Assembly (NCBI RefSeq): GCF_001649575.2
Contig: NC_051432.1
Location: 24,859,716 to 24,923,715, forward strand
DNA length: 64,000 nt
Reading direction: 5' to 3'
DNA from: Kryptolebias marmoratus
Taxonomy: Eukaryota > Chordata > Actinopteri > Cyprinodontiformes > Rivulidae
The translations under genes and the position numbers were made by a program. The notes below the pieces were generated by a model that did not search any database, was not told the origin of the DNA, and worked only from the letters and a program-made list of their open reading frames with translations. Below, in pieces: positions 27,341 to 39,157 of the stretch (position 1 is the first letter of the stretch; each line of letters begins with the position of its first letter).

Positions 27341-28193
27341 CCTCCGAGCCGTGTCGTTTGTTTGATTCCATGCTCTGCAGAGAGAGTCTCTAAATCAACA
27401 CCTGCTTGACTTTAAAGTTAGTCAGACGTGTCCAGCCTGTGACGCAATGCGTGGAAACACCAACCCCCCCTAACCCCCCGCTCTCAGGCCGAGTCCTGGC
27501 GAGTCTGTTGGTCCGGTTCCAGAGTCTACGTCGCTCTGCCCCAGCCAGCTTTGTGAATGTAGGTCAGACTGGAATCTGGGTGAGGAGACGGGCGAGGTGG
27601 ACTACTTTACCCGGCCTGCTCCGAGGAGGACGGGGATTAAAACAAAAAACAAAAAACACAAACTCCTCTTCATGGCGTCGGTGTTTCTGTTCACTCAGCC
27701 TCCCTGAACTGGAGCAGAGAACGCAAATGTTTTCCCTTTCGGTGGCCTTCGGTCCTCGCGTGTTTTCCAGTCATATAAATATAAAATCCGGACTCCCGTC
27801 TGCCGGTTTTTGTTGTGACACAAAGCTGTGGGGTTAAAATGGAGGCTCCAAGGCGAGGGGCCCTCCACGTGTGTGGTGTTGGATTGTTTTAAAGACTTAG
27901 GATAAGGGGGGGAGGATATCATGCGTTTTACTCACTTGCCTCAGAGAGGGGTCAAAGGTGACGCATACCACCCCGAGTGGCAAGTGCCTGTGAACTGAGA
28001 GACGGGGGGGGGGGGGGGGGGGAGTTAAAATGGAGATCGGAGGGCGAGTAACCTGTGGCATCTGCTGCTATGTGATCCCGCGTGGCGTTATACAAGCGGG
28101 AGAAATTCAGAGCACGTACGCTACGAGCAACAACAGCAGCCCCTCCCCATGCGGTCCTGTTCGTGAATTTGGCTGCAGAGATGGGTGTGTGCC

Positions 28194-28269
28194 GTGACGT
28201 CAACCCCATCTTTCGCCACGATTTCCCATCTGCCGCCGTAACGGTGCCGCGAGAGGCGCCTCTCGCGGC
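28194..28269. promoter_or_regulatory. CRE site and 24-base perfect palindrome in the nfil3-like intron
   Basis: TGACGTCA, a full cAMP response element, lies near 28194-28202. A perfect palindrome occupies 28246-28269; its half is GCCGCGAGAGGC and the core is GGCGCC. The setting is CpG-rich. It may be an intronic promoter or enhancer; the function is inferred. Confidence 0.4.
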
Positions 28270-29476
28270 GCCTCTCCGGTGAAAAGGTGTTTTGGGTTGC
28301 ATAAAGAAAAGGATCTATTCCTGAGGCTTTCATAATGCTGGAGGCAGATGACGTGTTCGGGTCCCTCACTCCCTCCCCCCCTGCAGCAGCCAGACCCTGT
28401 AAAATTCCTCTCGATTGGATTCTTTCTGTCACCAAATCGGTCCCATCTCCCTCCCGCCCTCCCCCCGGACTCGTTCTCTATTTTTAGCGTGAGCTCTAAT
28501 GCTCTCCTGCCCGCCCTCCCTTGCAGTCCCACTGACCTATTTAACGGCACACACCGTCAAAAGACAGGAGGAGTGTTTACGGCTTTGCGTCGTTTCTAGG
28601 TCAGTGGGACAGCGCAGACGTGTGCGTGCTTCCTTCCCGCCCTCCTTTGTTTCGCACCCCCCCACCTCCCCCTTCTTCCACCGGCATGCTTTAATGAAAA
28701 TTATCCATGTTGGGAGGAGGACCTGAGCCTACATTTTTCCACATGTTTGGCCGATTGTGTTCAGATCCCTTTGTGCTCCAGCCTTACACAAGAGAGGCTC
28801 AAAGGAAGAGGTTTTTGAACAAGGGCAGGAAGTGTTCCCAGACTTTTACCCACAAGTTACAAGATAAAAGGTAAACGGTTCATTCTTCAGAAAGGCCTTT
28901 GAGTCGTTCAAGGTCACAGTCTGCTGGGTTTTTTTTGGTTTCAGTGAGAGGTTATGTAACCGGGTCACTGACCCTGCGGGGGAACAAAGAAGACTGGAAA
29001 ACATCCACTAATGCAAACAGTTCTTACCATCAGAACAATGCTGAGCAGAAGAGGTTCAGCTGGAGGAGTTTAGTTGGAGACAGGAGGAGGTTTTGTTTCT
29101 CCGTCAGTATCTGAACAACAGGAGTGTTGGAAGGAGATTCTTTGTTCGGCTCTGCGTCTGGCCTCGTTTCCGAGGCTTTCATTGTGCAGAAAGACCACAA
29201 GGAGGTGCCTGTTGTTTCTTCAGCAACGCTTCTCTGCAGCTTTTCTTGCTTAGACATACCTTTCCAGGAGGAAAAAAAACAAAAAAAGAAGCACGGAGGC
29301 AAGAAGTTGGAGGGAGCGTTCCTCGAGAAACGATGCATGCCGCCCGAGCCTGTGGGTTTTTCTTACAAGTCTGTGTCCTTTTAAAGGTTCTCACTGCACA
29401 CTATCAAATAAAACATTAAAACAAAGAAGTTATCCTGAACTGAATCAAAAGGTGCAGTTTGGAAGAGTTGTAGTTT

Positions 29477-29870
29477 TCCAGACATGGATTCTGAAATGCA
29501 GGTTTGCACTCAGTGTAAACAAAGTGAAGAGTGACTGATCCACATTAGCAGGCCGTAGTTTACGTAGGGGAGCAAATGTGGCAGAATCGGGCAAGAGAAG
29601 GAAAGAGGAAGATCGAGTAAAAACAGCCGTGGAGAACATAAAAATGAGGGATCAAGCAGGTCGGCGGAGCGCCATAAAGACACGACTCTGTCTTCGAACT
29701 TTCGATATTTCTTCAACGCCAACATTCTCTTAACGCTTAAAACTCGTTTAAAACCCGTCTGCATGTTTTACTGAACAGCTCTGAGCACAAATCAAAATTA
29801 TTGGACTCCTCGATCGCGGCATTGACCTATTTTCAGTCACTTCGGCTGTTTCTGTTGGCAAAACCCCCCA
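29477..29870 (+). repeat. Dispersed repeat family B, long copy
   Basis: TTCCAGACATGGATTCTGAA, ATGCAGGTTTGCACTCAGTG, then at the far end GACCTATTTTCAGTCACTTC and GGCTGTTT. It matches 22700-22890 at both ends with a longer middle. Confidence 0.6.
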
Positions 29871-30814
29871 GATTTTGTAATCTGAGGACGTATTAACCAC
29901 TGATGTGCAGATTTTGTTGCTTACTTTATGATTGTTTTTTAAACAACTTTAAGCACCTTTTAAGTTCAAATTTGCTTCACTGAGTCCAGTTTCTAGTGTT
30001 TTAAACTGCCTGAAAAGTACCGGCGCACCTGGAGGAAAAAAAACCCCGAAATCGAAGGTCAGTTCATCTGGTGAACAAAAACTAAAACCGCAGTCGTTGT
30101 TATCACAGGCACAGTGACCCAGATTGTTACATGCACTCTGGGCATGTGTGTGCCTGCGTCACAAAAAGATGTTTTCCCGTTTGTAAAGCTCTCTGGGGCT
30201 CGGTGCTGCGATGTGTTATTAATTGCTGCACATAAGCCGCTCAGCGCTGCGCGGTGAAGAGAAAGAACCAGGTCTGAAAAACAAGCGCGTGTTACGTAAC
30301 CCGGCACCGCTGTCAACATCCATATGTGCTGCATTGTTTTGAATTTTATTACGCAACACATGATGGGTGGGAAAGGTTTCCTGTTTGGCTGCAATGTTGA
30401 CACACAAAGGAGCTCGGCGGCTTGTGGTGTTGTGTAATTTTATACAGAGAAACCGAGACACTGCTGTTGTGATAAAGGCACTTCAACCCCCCCTGAAAAA
30501 AGCAGAAATTAGAATTACACATCACGGCTTTCTTCCGACACAAAGGTCTGCTCTGCTACCTCATCCGGACACGAGTCCCTCGTCTCTTTTCTAACCTGCT
30601 TCGCTCCTCATCATGTGATCAGATTAACACGAGCTCAGCAGAAGCAGCAGCGTCTCCAACTCGACTCAAACTCTGCATTCACTTTCCTTTAATTTTCAAA
30701 CTCGCAGATAAATTAAATCGTGGAAAGAAATGGATATCACCCGCAGCTCCTACATGTCCGTGTTAAAATCAAATTAAAGCTGTGAATTTTACTGATTGCT
30801 GTCTTGAATCGGGT

Positions 30815-30910
30815 CAACTCCAAAAGTTAATCAGTCGTAGATGAGCAACGATTACTTTGGAAAGTTTCGTTCATCCCTTCAGTGATTCATGAGGTGTTTT
30901 GCTAACGGTG
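30815..30910 (-). repeat. Dispersed repeat family A, 5' part
   Basis: CGGGTCAACTCCAAAAGTTA, GTCGTAGATGAGCAACGATT and ATGAGGTGTTTTGCTAACGG are the reverse of the family's left half. The core is lost. Confidence 0.55.
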
Positions 30911-31050
30911 ACCCCGGCACGGATGAGCAGATGTATTTTTCTGATTTTTTGTGCAAATTTTATCCTACTTTTTATCATGAACTGCTGTGAGTTTTCCAGC
31001 TCGTCTAACCCGTCGCCTCTGTCTCTCTTTCTCTCTCTTTTCGTCTCAGA

Positions 31051-31484
31051 ACCCCAGTTAGAGGTCAGCAAACGGTGACACTGAAGCTGGACCCTCGAGG
31101 AGGCCCGAAGACGATCTGCTGACCTACATTCTGTGTAAAACGGGCGTAAATCCGAGCCGCCACCTGACGGGCATCGAAGCTCTGCTGAAAATCATCAACT
31201 CAAAGTCGCCTCCCAGAAGACTCCAGGAAGCTCGGAGACTCAAAAACTCAAAATACGAACTTGTTTCTGGGTTTTTTTTTGCCTCCTAGTTTTTTGAGAA
31301 CACCATTTCAATGTCTGAGGTTTTTGTGGAGTTTCACCTTTTCTTAATCTTCCTGGCTAATTTGGACACTTGAACCTTTTTTTGGGGGATTTTTGAAACA
31401 CAATTAGCAGAAATCAATGAGGCAATTCCTCCGAGGAGCACAAATACCTCATCCAGAAGTTTTTGCTGATCCCACGACATAGGT
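31051..31484 (+). other. Possible 5' untranslated exon of the nfil3-like gene
   Basis: A long pyrimidine tract (CTCTCTTTCTCTCTCTTTTC) ending in GTCTCAG at 31050 is a good acceptor. A weaker donor (CATAG then GTCAGA) lies at about 31481-31485. The exon has no useful frame. Limits are tentative. Confidence 0.3.
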
Positions 31485-31589
31485 CAGACATCTCGTCGAT
31501 AAAGTAGAAGGCTCATATTTCACATCTTTTCCCTCCCCCCCTTTTGCCCTTTGCTAGAGTCAAACTCTGGCTCCCAACTGAGACGACAA

Positions 31590-33404
31590 ATGGAAAGTCT
31601 CAGTATACACATCCCATCCGCCACCAACAAAAGCAACATGGAAGTTGATACCTTTTCCCCCTACAATGGCAGCCTCCCTTCCCCTACTCCTGAAGGAGGC
31701 GCGCGGATTGGCCGCCAGCCCAAAGGCGCCAAGCCCACGCTGACGTCCCGTCGCAAGCGAGAGTTCATTTCCGATGAGAAGAAAGACGCTTCCTACTGGG
31801 AGAAGCGGAGGAAGAACAACGAGGCGGCCAAGCGCTCCAGGGAAAAGCGTCGCCTCAACGACATGGTGTTGGAGAACCGCGTCATGGCGCTGAACGAGGA
31901 GAACGTCCGCCTGAAGACCGAGCTCCTCCAGCTCAAGCTGCGCTTCGGTCTCATCAGCGCGTCCTCCTACATGGAGAAGAGTCAGCAGATCTCCAACAGC
32001 GCTGCTGATGGCAACACTGGTAGCAACGGGAGCGCCAACGGCACCCTGAACAGTAACACCTACCTCTCCAGCAGCGGGTATTCCAGTGCATCCCAGGTGA
32101 TGCTGAATTCTGACTCATCTGAAACCGAGCAGTCCAGTCGGGGTGACCGCCACACGGCGCTCCACAAGTACTCGCCGCTGGGCTCCATGTCCGACATGTC
32201 CGACGGGTCCTCCAGAGACAGCCCCGAGCCCATCGGCTACAACATTAAGAAGGAGCCCTCAAGCATGGAGCTGGAAAGCAACATGATTCCCAAAGGAATC
32301 CCCAATGGGATGCCCAACGGAATACCGGGTGGTGCTTACCATGGCAACCACACCTCTCTGGTTTCGTCTCACCAGCAAAACACCCCGTTGGCCGAAGGTG
32401 CCAGGGACTACCAGCATCAGAAGCAGTGCCACATGGAGGGCTCCAGTCCTCCTCCTCAGGCCACGTCTGCGCAGCGGAGCGTCATCCTGTACCAGTCCAG
32501 CAGCGGCTGCTACCCCATGGAGACCCAGAGACCGGAGGACCAGCAGTCCCAGCAGGGCAGACCGCCTCAGCACACCACCAAGTTCTCCGACTGCTCGGTG
32601 ACCGTCACTGAGGTCGCAGAGAAGCTCGAGAGGACGAAAACGGTCGACTCGCCGCCGTACGACTACGCCGGCGGCCACGCCGAGTCCTCCGAGGAGCTGC
32701 AGCAGAGGTACAACCACAACGTCCAACACGACAGCATCCATTGCTGCAGCTACCAGGTTCAGGAGAACGATTTTCAGCACACTGAGAGCCACCAGAACTC
32801 ATTTGCTCCTGATCTTATCCACAGCGAGGAGGGCAAGTCCTTCATACAGCACAACGGATACCTCAACACACTGGACGAAGAGCCCCCAGTGCTCACCTAC
32901 GAGGGAGGCCCCCGGGCCGACGGCTTCTATCAGGAGAACTCTTCCACTAAAGACACCTCCTCGAGCGACGGGGACCCTCGGAGCTCTGACAAGGAGGGAT
33001 CCACGGACGACGAGTCCCCCTCCTCGTCCTCCTCAGACATCAGCAGCTACCACCAGAAGATGGAGGGGGCCGCCGGCTTACACAGCGAGTTCCAGACCGA
33101 GGTCAAAACCACTGCGCTGCCCCACAAGCTCCGCCTCAAGTACAGAGCTCTGTCCAACGGAGCGCAGGCGGAGGGACAAGTCAACAGCTCCATGTCCCCT
33201 TCCCCGACTCTGCCCCAGCACCCGTACCTGGCCCTGCCCTCCAACCCTCCCGGTGGCCAGGCCAGCAGCGAGAACAGGGAGGTTCTGACCGAGTACGTGG
33301 AGGAGGTCCAGTCTCAGGCAAACGACAGGGCGGAGGCTAAAAAGGAGGGAGGGAAAAAAGGACCCAGCGGCGGCAGGGGCGGACGCAATAAACGGCGAGA
33401 TTAA
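31590..33404 (+). CDS. nfil3: NFIL3 (E4BP4)-type bZIP transcription factor
   Basis: This is a nuclear bZIP protein; NFIL3 represses D-box genes (TTAYGTAA) in circadian and immune control. The frame is 604 codons plus stop in one exon. I chose the ATG at 31590 because the open frame upstream lacks an ATG and holds a splice acceptor (CCCTTTGCTAG, exon from 31557). [20 protein letters not shown] and [19 protein letters not shown] form the basic region (about residues 54-92), followed by a leucine zipper to about 125; both match NFIL3 closely. [12 protein letters not shown] near residue 220 matches human IIKQEPMELES and contains a SUMO-type IKKE motif. [12 protein letters not shown] near the C-terminus matches ALPHKLRIKAKA. 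Low-complexity Ser, Gln and Asn regions fill the rest. The protein is longer than human NFIL3 (about 462). Teleosts have several nfil3 paralogues; I cannot say which this is. Confidence 0.92.
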   Translation: MESLSIHIPSATNKSNMEVDTFSPYNGSLPSPTPEGGARIGRQPKGAKPTLTSRRKREFISDEKKDASYWEKRRKNNEAAKRSREKRRLNDMVLENRVMALNEENVRLKTELLQLKLRFGLISASSYMEKSQQISNSAADGNTGSNGSANGTLNSNTYLSSSGYSSASQVMLNSDSSETEQSSRGDRHTALHKYSPLGSMSDMSDGSSRDSPEPIGYNIKKEPSSMELESNMIPKGIPNGMPNGIPGGAYHGNHTSLVSSHQQNTPLAEGARDYQHQKQCHMEGSSPPPQATSAQRSVILYQSSSGCYPMETQRPEDQQSQQGRPPQHTTKFSDCSVTVTEVAEKLERTKTVDSPPYDYAGGHAESSEELQQRYNHNVQHDSIHCCSYQVQENDFQHTESHQNSFAPDLIHSEEGKSFIQHNGYLNTLDEEPPVLTYEGGPRADGFYQENSSTKDTSSSDGDPRSSDKEGSTDDESPSSSSSDISSYHQKMEGAAGLHSEFQTEVKTTALPHKLRLKYRALSNGAQAEGQVNSSMSPSPTLPQHPYLALPSNPPGGQASSENREVLTEYVEEVQSQANDRAEAKKEGGKKGPSGGRGGRNKRRD

Positions 33405-34122
33405 GGACAAACGCGAGCAGCTTGAGCTGTCAGGAGGACAGGAAAATGTCCTCCTGACAAAGTGACACTCACTTTGGCACCTTGCGAGACTGAGAAGTCA
33501 GCGATCCGTGTGAGGTTTATTCGGCGCCGCTCGAAAACATCTGGACGTGTGAAATCCTGGATCACAAGATGGACGCCCGTTCAGCCCTTCTTACATCAGA
33601 CACGTCTGCACTCATCAGACGAGAGGACTGCAGCGGTTGTCCCCTCCTCCGTGAACCGGAGGATTTGACACGTCTGGACTCGTTTTCGTTCGGATTTCAT
33701 CATCAAGATTCACTGTGTCACCTGTAATTCTTTCCTACACTCTCTCCTACCTCCCACTGATTCCTCCAATTAAAAAAAAAAAAAAAAAAACAGACCAATG
33801 AGGGACAGATTAAACTCCAGATTTTGGGGATTTTTCCCTAAAAAAAAAAAAAGAAAAAAAAATCAATTATTCATTATTGTAAATTGCCTTAGTGTCCAGC
33901 CAGTTTTTCTTGTGGCATTATGGGAGCATTCCTTTTACCAAAGACACACATTTTTCCTTTACCATTTTCCTTTTTTATGGTAGATAACATTCTTCCTCTT
34001 CACTGAACCATCAGCACACAAGTCCTCTTCACTCCCAAAGCACTTAGATTGTACATTACTGTGACATATAAATTTACATATATGGAATATATATATATTT
34101 TAAGAAAAAATGTGGCAAAAAC

Positions 34123-34128
34123 AATAAA
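34123..34128 (+). terminator. Candidate polyadenylation signal of the nfil3-like gene
   Basis: AATAAA lies about 720 bases after the stop codon, just before the Tc1-like insertion. A T-rich UTR-like tract continues after the insertion at 35690-36100, so a longer 3' UTR is also possible. Confidence 0.35.
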
Positions 34129-34162
34129 AAAAAGAAAGCGGCGGGACGTAAAAGTTGTAGAC

Positions 34163-35137
34163 ATGCAACCCCAATTCTGGAAAAGTTCAGACTTTGTGTA
34201 AAATGTAAATAAAAATAGGATGCAATGATTTGCAAATCTTATAAACCCATAATAAACATCAAATGTTTAAACGATTACAACACTTTGAATTTGATGGCAG
34301 CAGCACATCCAAAAAAACAAAACAAATTTAGGTCCATGATTCCCTCTGTGCAGCATCTCCACTTCTTCTACATCACTCTGTAAACATCTGGACCTGAGGA
34401 GAGCAGCTGCTGAATGTTGTCCCATTCTGTCTGTAGAGGATTCCAGCTGTTCAACAGTCCTGGATGGGAGCAGATGTTGCTCTAAAACCTGGAGATACTT
34501 TTCTGCATTAATGGAGCCTTTCCAGGTGTGGAAGCCGCCCATGCCCGAACCACTAATGCACCCCCATACCATCAGAGAGGCAGGCTTTTAGGTTGCGGGC
34601 CGATAGCAGGCCGGATTGTCCCGCTCCTCTTTAGTCTGAGGCTTCAAATTGGATCTGACCACAGATCAGTTTTCTATTTTGCCTCAGTCCATTTTAAATG
34701 GATCCGTTTTTAAATCGTCCACGGCCATCCAATATGGACTTTCAGCTTTGACCTTTGACCTCAGAGATTTCTCCTTGTGATCTTATGACCTGTAGCTGAC
34801 GGGATATTCAAAGTCTTCCTAATTTCCCATTGAGGAACATTTCTCTGATATTGTTCCTGTAGTTTTAGACCCAGTTTTTCCACAGACTGGTGAACCTCTG
34901 CCCATCTTTACTTCTGTCAGACTCAGTTTCTCTAAAACCCGGTCCTCTGACTGACCTGCTGCCTATTAACCAGATTTAATTTTACAGCAGTTTGTTGCTC
35001 CTGTCACAGCCTTTTTTTTTGAGACGTGTTGCTGCCGTAAAATTCGAATATTTTGGAAATCATTCCGTCATTTTTATTTCCACTTTTTGTAGTTTTTAAA
35101 CACACAACGCCCCAACTTTCTCAGAGCTGCGGCGATA
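34163..35137 (-). mobile_element. Tc1-like DNA transposon, decayed copy 2
   Basis: The left end ATGCAACCCCAATTCTGGAA mirrors the right end CGCCCCAACTTTCTCAGAGC. The minus strand retains MVWGCISGSGMGGFHTWKG and SINAEKYLQVLEQHLLPSRT, Tc1-family transposase fragments, followed directly by RTVEQLESS, so the central catalytic segment is deleted. Same deletion-type family as 16409-17434 but in the opposite orientation. Confidence 0.8.
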
Positions 35138-35447
35138 CGAAAAAAAACAAAAAAAAACACCTTGTACAGTTCCTCCACGTCGAGAAAAAAATGCCTCAAA
35201 AGTTGTTTTTTTGTTTTTTTTCTTCTCTGAAACTGTGAGCCACTACTTGTAGAAGGAGAGAGGTGAAGGTTTTTACGGGCTTCTCGGATTACTGGTTGGG
35301 GTTGAGCTCGTTCTCGGCGTTCGACAGCCAAGGCCAGTTCTGCACATATCAGTCAAGACGCAGCTGCTGCTGAAACTTGACAAGCACAAGCCTCGTTCGG
35401 TCGTCCCACGAAGGGAAAGCATCTCGATTTGAAGACGATAAAACGTG

Positions 35448-35637
35448 TCAAACCCCGCTCTCCTGCACGTTTTAGACGCGTTCTTGAATTAAAAACACCT
35501 GGTTTAAACGGACGACTCGTGGACCCGATGGTTCGGCGAGGAGGCGATTAAACCGTTTGAATCAGGTGTGTCGGGGCAGAGAAACCTAAAACCTGCAGGA
35601 CGGCGGCGCCTCGAGGCCGGGGGTTTGACACCCCTGC
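35448..35637. mobile_element. Palindromic MITE (family C), copy 2
   Basis: GTCAAACCCCGCTCTCCTGC at the left and GGGGGTTTGACACCCCTG at the right mirror each other. The inner GAATCAGGTGTGTCGGGGCA is also mirrored. No coding capacity. Confidence 0.7.
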
Positions 35638-36099
35638 GATAAAGTGTCTCTCTGATTGCAACCAGCAAAGCTGCTCCCTTTTTAAAAGGTGCCTCTTTAT
35701 TGTGTTGTTCCTCGTCCCCACGTTGGCCAGCGTCTCACCGACCCCCCCTCACCTCCGCACTGATTTGTTTTAGCAACGGTAGCTGCAGGAGATTTATACA
35801 GTATTTAAACTGTTTTACTTCCTGGTGCCTGCCTCCGGCCACTCTGTATAAATGTAAAGTTGTCTTTATCTCTTGTATACTACTGTCGTTATTTTATTAT
35901 TATTATTATTTCATCGATATTGTTATTTTCTATTATATTCAGTTTTGTGTTTTGTTTTTTTTGTCACTGACTTGTCTCATTATGCTCCGTGCTCTTCCTA
36001 GTTGTGCTGTGTTTACCCATGCTACCCCTTTACCGCATTTGTATTTCTGTGTTTCTGTATAAACTTTGTCTTTTGCCGAAAGGTTTTCTGAAAATTAAA

Positions 36100-36750
36100 A
36101 AAAAAAAGTAAACGCAGCTCGTCCAGGAGTAACTACCTGTTGCTGAAGACTACGTCGACATGCAAAAGGCTGTAAGAGAAAACACTCGATTTTAATTGTG
36201 AAAAACCCCAAACTGGGGGAAAACATTAAAAGTTGTTGAATTTAATGAATGTCTCGTGCATTTTTTTTTAGAAAAAAACTATCATTATATGAAGGGATGC
36301 ATCTTATTCACCTCCAAAGCTTTAAACAGGCCTATGGTGCTAACCCTTTTAGCACCATAATAATAGATATATTTATTCAAAAGCCTGGTCTTTCTTCTTT
36401 ATTTCTGTCAATAACTGTTTAAAAAAATGCCCTATATGTAAATAATTTACACCCTTTTTTAAAATTTCTCAAGTATTTCCCATTCTTATGTAATTAAATA
36501 CCTAAAACTACGTTTATAAGAAGAAAAGGACAAAAACAGAATTGATTTTTCTTCAAACTTTCTTTTTATAAACTCTTGAAAAGTGCAGGTTGAACATTTC
36601 TGAGATGGCAGCAAGAAGTTACACATGTGCCGCCGGTGATTCTCGTGGTTTTAAAAGGGTAAGACAATTAAAACAGAAATTAAATGAGTCTAAAACCTTC
36701 CGGAGCAGGACCAGGTTGGGTCAGGTCGTCTGGACGGGTTCTTCGTTGAA
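36100..36750. other. AT-rich intergenic stretch without recognised gene
   Basis: Follows the last UTR-like T-rich tract of the nfil3-like gene. I see no open frame with family signature, RNA gene or repeat family here. Confidence 0.5.
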
Positions 36751-36757
36751 ACCAGGG

Positions 36758-36963
36758 GTGGGCAGTCCTGGTCCTGGAGAGCCACCGTCCTGCATGTTTT
36801 CCCCATTTCTCTGCTCCAACACCTGATTCAGGGGTTAAATCACCTCTTCATGTTCTGCAGAAGCCTGTTAATCACCCTTTGATTCAAACCAGGTGTGCTG
36901 GAGCAGAGGAACAGGTAAAACATGGAGGACGGTGGCCCTCGAGGACCACCCCTGGTTTAAACG
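36758..36963. mobile_element. Palindromic MITE (family C), copy 3
   Basis: GGTGGGCAGTCCTGGTCCTG opens it and GGTGGCCCTCGAGGACCACC with CCCTGG closes it, forming a long imperfect hairpin. It is closely related to copies 41312 and 41570. Confidence 0.75.
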
Positions 36964-38127
36964 CTTCGTCTTTTATCCAGATGTCTTCAGTCCGCGGAGC
37001 TGAAACTGAACCTTCAGAGCGAATCAACCAGTTGTCTTTAACAACTAAAACTAGTTGCTCACACGGAAAACAAGAACCAGCAGCCTAACGATCGGTGGTC
37101 GGGGACCCGATGGACGCTTGCCGTCCACAGAGACAGAGCGATGCTCGCAGAAACGGCGTTGTAGGAGGGGGGACAGTTGGACGCAAAGATGGCTTCCTTT
37201 ACTCCTCTCTCGATCACGTCTTCGTCCCTGAAGGACTGACCTCTGACCTGCAGAGCCCTGGCCTGATGATGGCGGACCGCGGCTGCTGTGTTTCCCCCGA
37301 ACGCAGCCTCCAGATATTTCTACCTGGATTACTGAGCATGCCAGATAACAGTTTGTATCTAAAAACAATAAAACTGGAAACAATCTGCTGCCAGGCGGCT
37401 GTGTTAAAAAGCACTTTGGGGTTACTTTTTTATTTTGTGATGATGAGTTTGTATCATAGTAACATAACACCTTGTCTGGGAGATGATTAAACTTGGATGT
37501 CAACTCTTATTTAATTAAAAAACAAAGCACAGGTTCTGACAGGACAACTATTTCAGTTCAAAAATCTTTAAATTTAGATGTCTGAGATGTTTGGTTTAAG
37601 TCTGGATTTCAGGATTCTCCGACAAAGTCCTGGTTTTGATCCGTTTATTTTAGGATGCGAGTCATTTTTCCTTTTTACGGTGAATCAGCTGAAAGAATAT
37701 TCAAACGTCACGTTAAGCAGCGACGCATCGACGAATGCCCCCACATTAGCTCAGAGGCAGCTTTCAGTGTTGTCCAGAATTGCACAATATCATAATCCAC
37801 CGCTTTGGAGAGGGTGTGTTTTAGGTGATGAAATGCTTAAAAAAACAAAAAGGGGCAAAAACAAGTTACAAAATAGCCCTGAGAGAAGAAGTGCACCAGT
37901 CTGCAGAAAAGGAGCTGAGCGTCAGTGAGGGAAACATGACAGGAAGGACTGCCTGTCGTGGCTACACCTTGTTTTTTTCTGACTTTCATGACAGCAGCTC
38001 TGGTTTGAAAATGTCAACAAGAAGCAGGAAAAAAAAGGAGCACGTTTTCATCCTGAGAGTTTCTCCACGTTGTGAAGCAAATCAGACGCAGGCAGAGCTC
38101 CTCGTCTGCGTCTCGGTGTCAGATTAA

Positions 38128-38158
38128 TGTGTGTATGTGTGTGTGTGTGTGTGTGTGG
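38128..38158. repeat. (GT)n microsatellite
   Basis: About fourteen GT units with one interruption. Confidence 0.9.
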
Positions 38159-38489
38159 TAGCAGCTGACCACACAGACAGACCTGCTGGTTCTCATCAGT
38201 AATATGAAACTCTGCTCTCGAGCAACAAGCTACAACAAGGTGACATTCCTGAAAAAAAAAAAAAGAAAGGAAAACAGTTTTGGCTGCATTGTCATCCACT
38301 CATCTTCCAACACCTTTTCCTCCCTCCCCCCCCAACAAACAACACCTCCTCCTGTTTCCAACTCATTCCTTTTATTTAAGATTATTATTATTATCAACCA
38401 TCACCAAAGCGAGCCATGATGTTGTAGTTTCTGTGTCTGTTGGTAAAACGTCTGAGTCTCTGAACAGATTCGAAGGAAACTCTCAGGAA

Positions 38490-38787
38490 GTGATCACTGG
38501 ATGAACTACAACCCATTCAAGATGGTCAAGCTAAAATTTGGTGTGGTAGTAGCTGAGACTGGTCCAGAACGTGCACCCTGATTGTTCAGATGGCATCTCT
38601 ATTTAAAACTCAGCTTTGTCTGTTTGTTAGCAAAATATCCCTCGAACCACTGGACAGATTTTAATGAAACTTTGACAAACATCTACAACTGATTGACTTT
38701 TAGACTCAACCCTATTCAAGATGGCCGCCACAGCCAACTAACATTAGAGAACGGGCTATAACTCGGGCAGTTTTACAGATACTGAGC
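38490..38787 (+). repeat. Dispersed repeat family A, two copies in tandem; the second interrupted
   Basis: The first partial copy (38510-38600) reads CATTCAAGATGGTCAAGCTA then GTGTGGTAGTAGCTGAGAC. The second starts near 38610 with CTGTTTGTTAGCAAAATATC and runs through TTCAAGATGGCCGCCACAGC to TTTTACAGATACTGAGC. It resumes at 39158 after an insertion. Confidence 0.75.
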
Positions 38788-39157
38788 GTCAGGTTGGGTG
38801 GACATCGCGGCGAACCCGACGCTTAGACTCATCTTGGTTCCAGGAATAAAATGATTTATTATAAATAAAAGAACAAAAACAAAGTTGACGAGGCAGCAAA
38901 TCCTAAATGGAGCACAAACAAGGGGCAAGACAAGAAAGGAACCAGACACGGCATGAAGCGACAACGGACCAAAAAGTGAACGGAGGAGGAGACCAGGTTT
39001 TAAAGGCAGAGGGTAATTAGGGGAAGTGGGCACAGGTGAGTGATTACTAACGAGGAGCAGGTGGAGATGGGCGTGACAGGAAGACAGGTGATTACAGGAA
39101 TGCAAAGACACAAGGAGCAAAACCAGAAAGACAACCAAATGACAAAATGAAAGAAAC
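38788..39157 (-). mobile_element. 370-base insertion flanked by 7-base target-site duplication
   Basis: ACTGAGC occurs at 38781-38787 and again at 39158-39164. The flanks join into an uninterrupted family A repeat if the intervening 370 bases and one ACTGAGC are removed. On the minus strand the insert has a TATA-like TTTAAAACCT and an AATAAATC signal, reminiscent of an LTR or a short retroelement, but the ends are not TG...CA. Class uncertain. Confidence 0.7.

Noticed and set aside
31551..31589. Upstream extension of the NFIL3-type frame by 13 codons
   Set aside because: The extension begins with TTG and contains a splice acceptor (TTGCTAG); the first ATG is at 31590.
32259..32792. 177-codon open frame on the minus strand inside the bZIP gene
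   Set aside because: It overlaps the well-supported NFIL3 coding exon and is a shadow of its codon pattern; no family signature.
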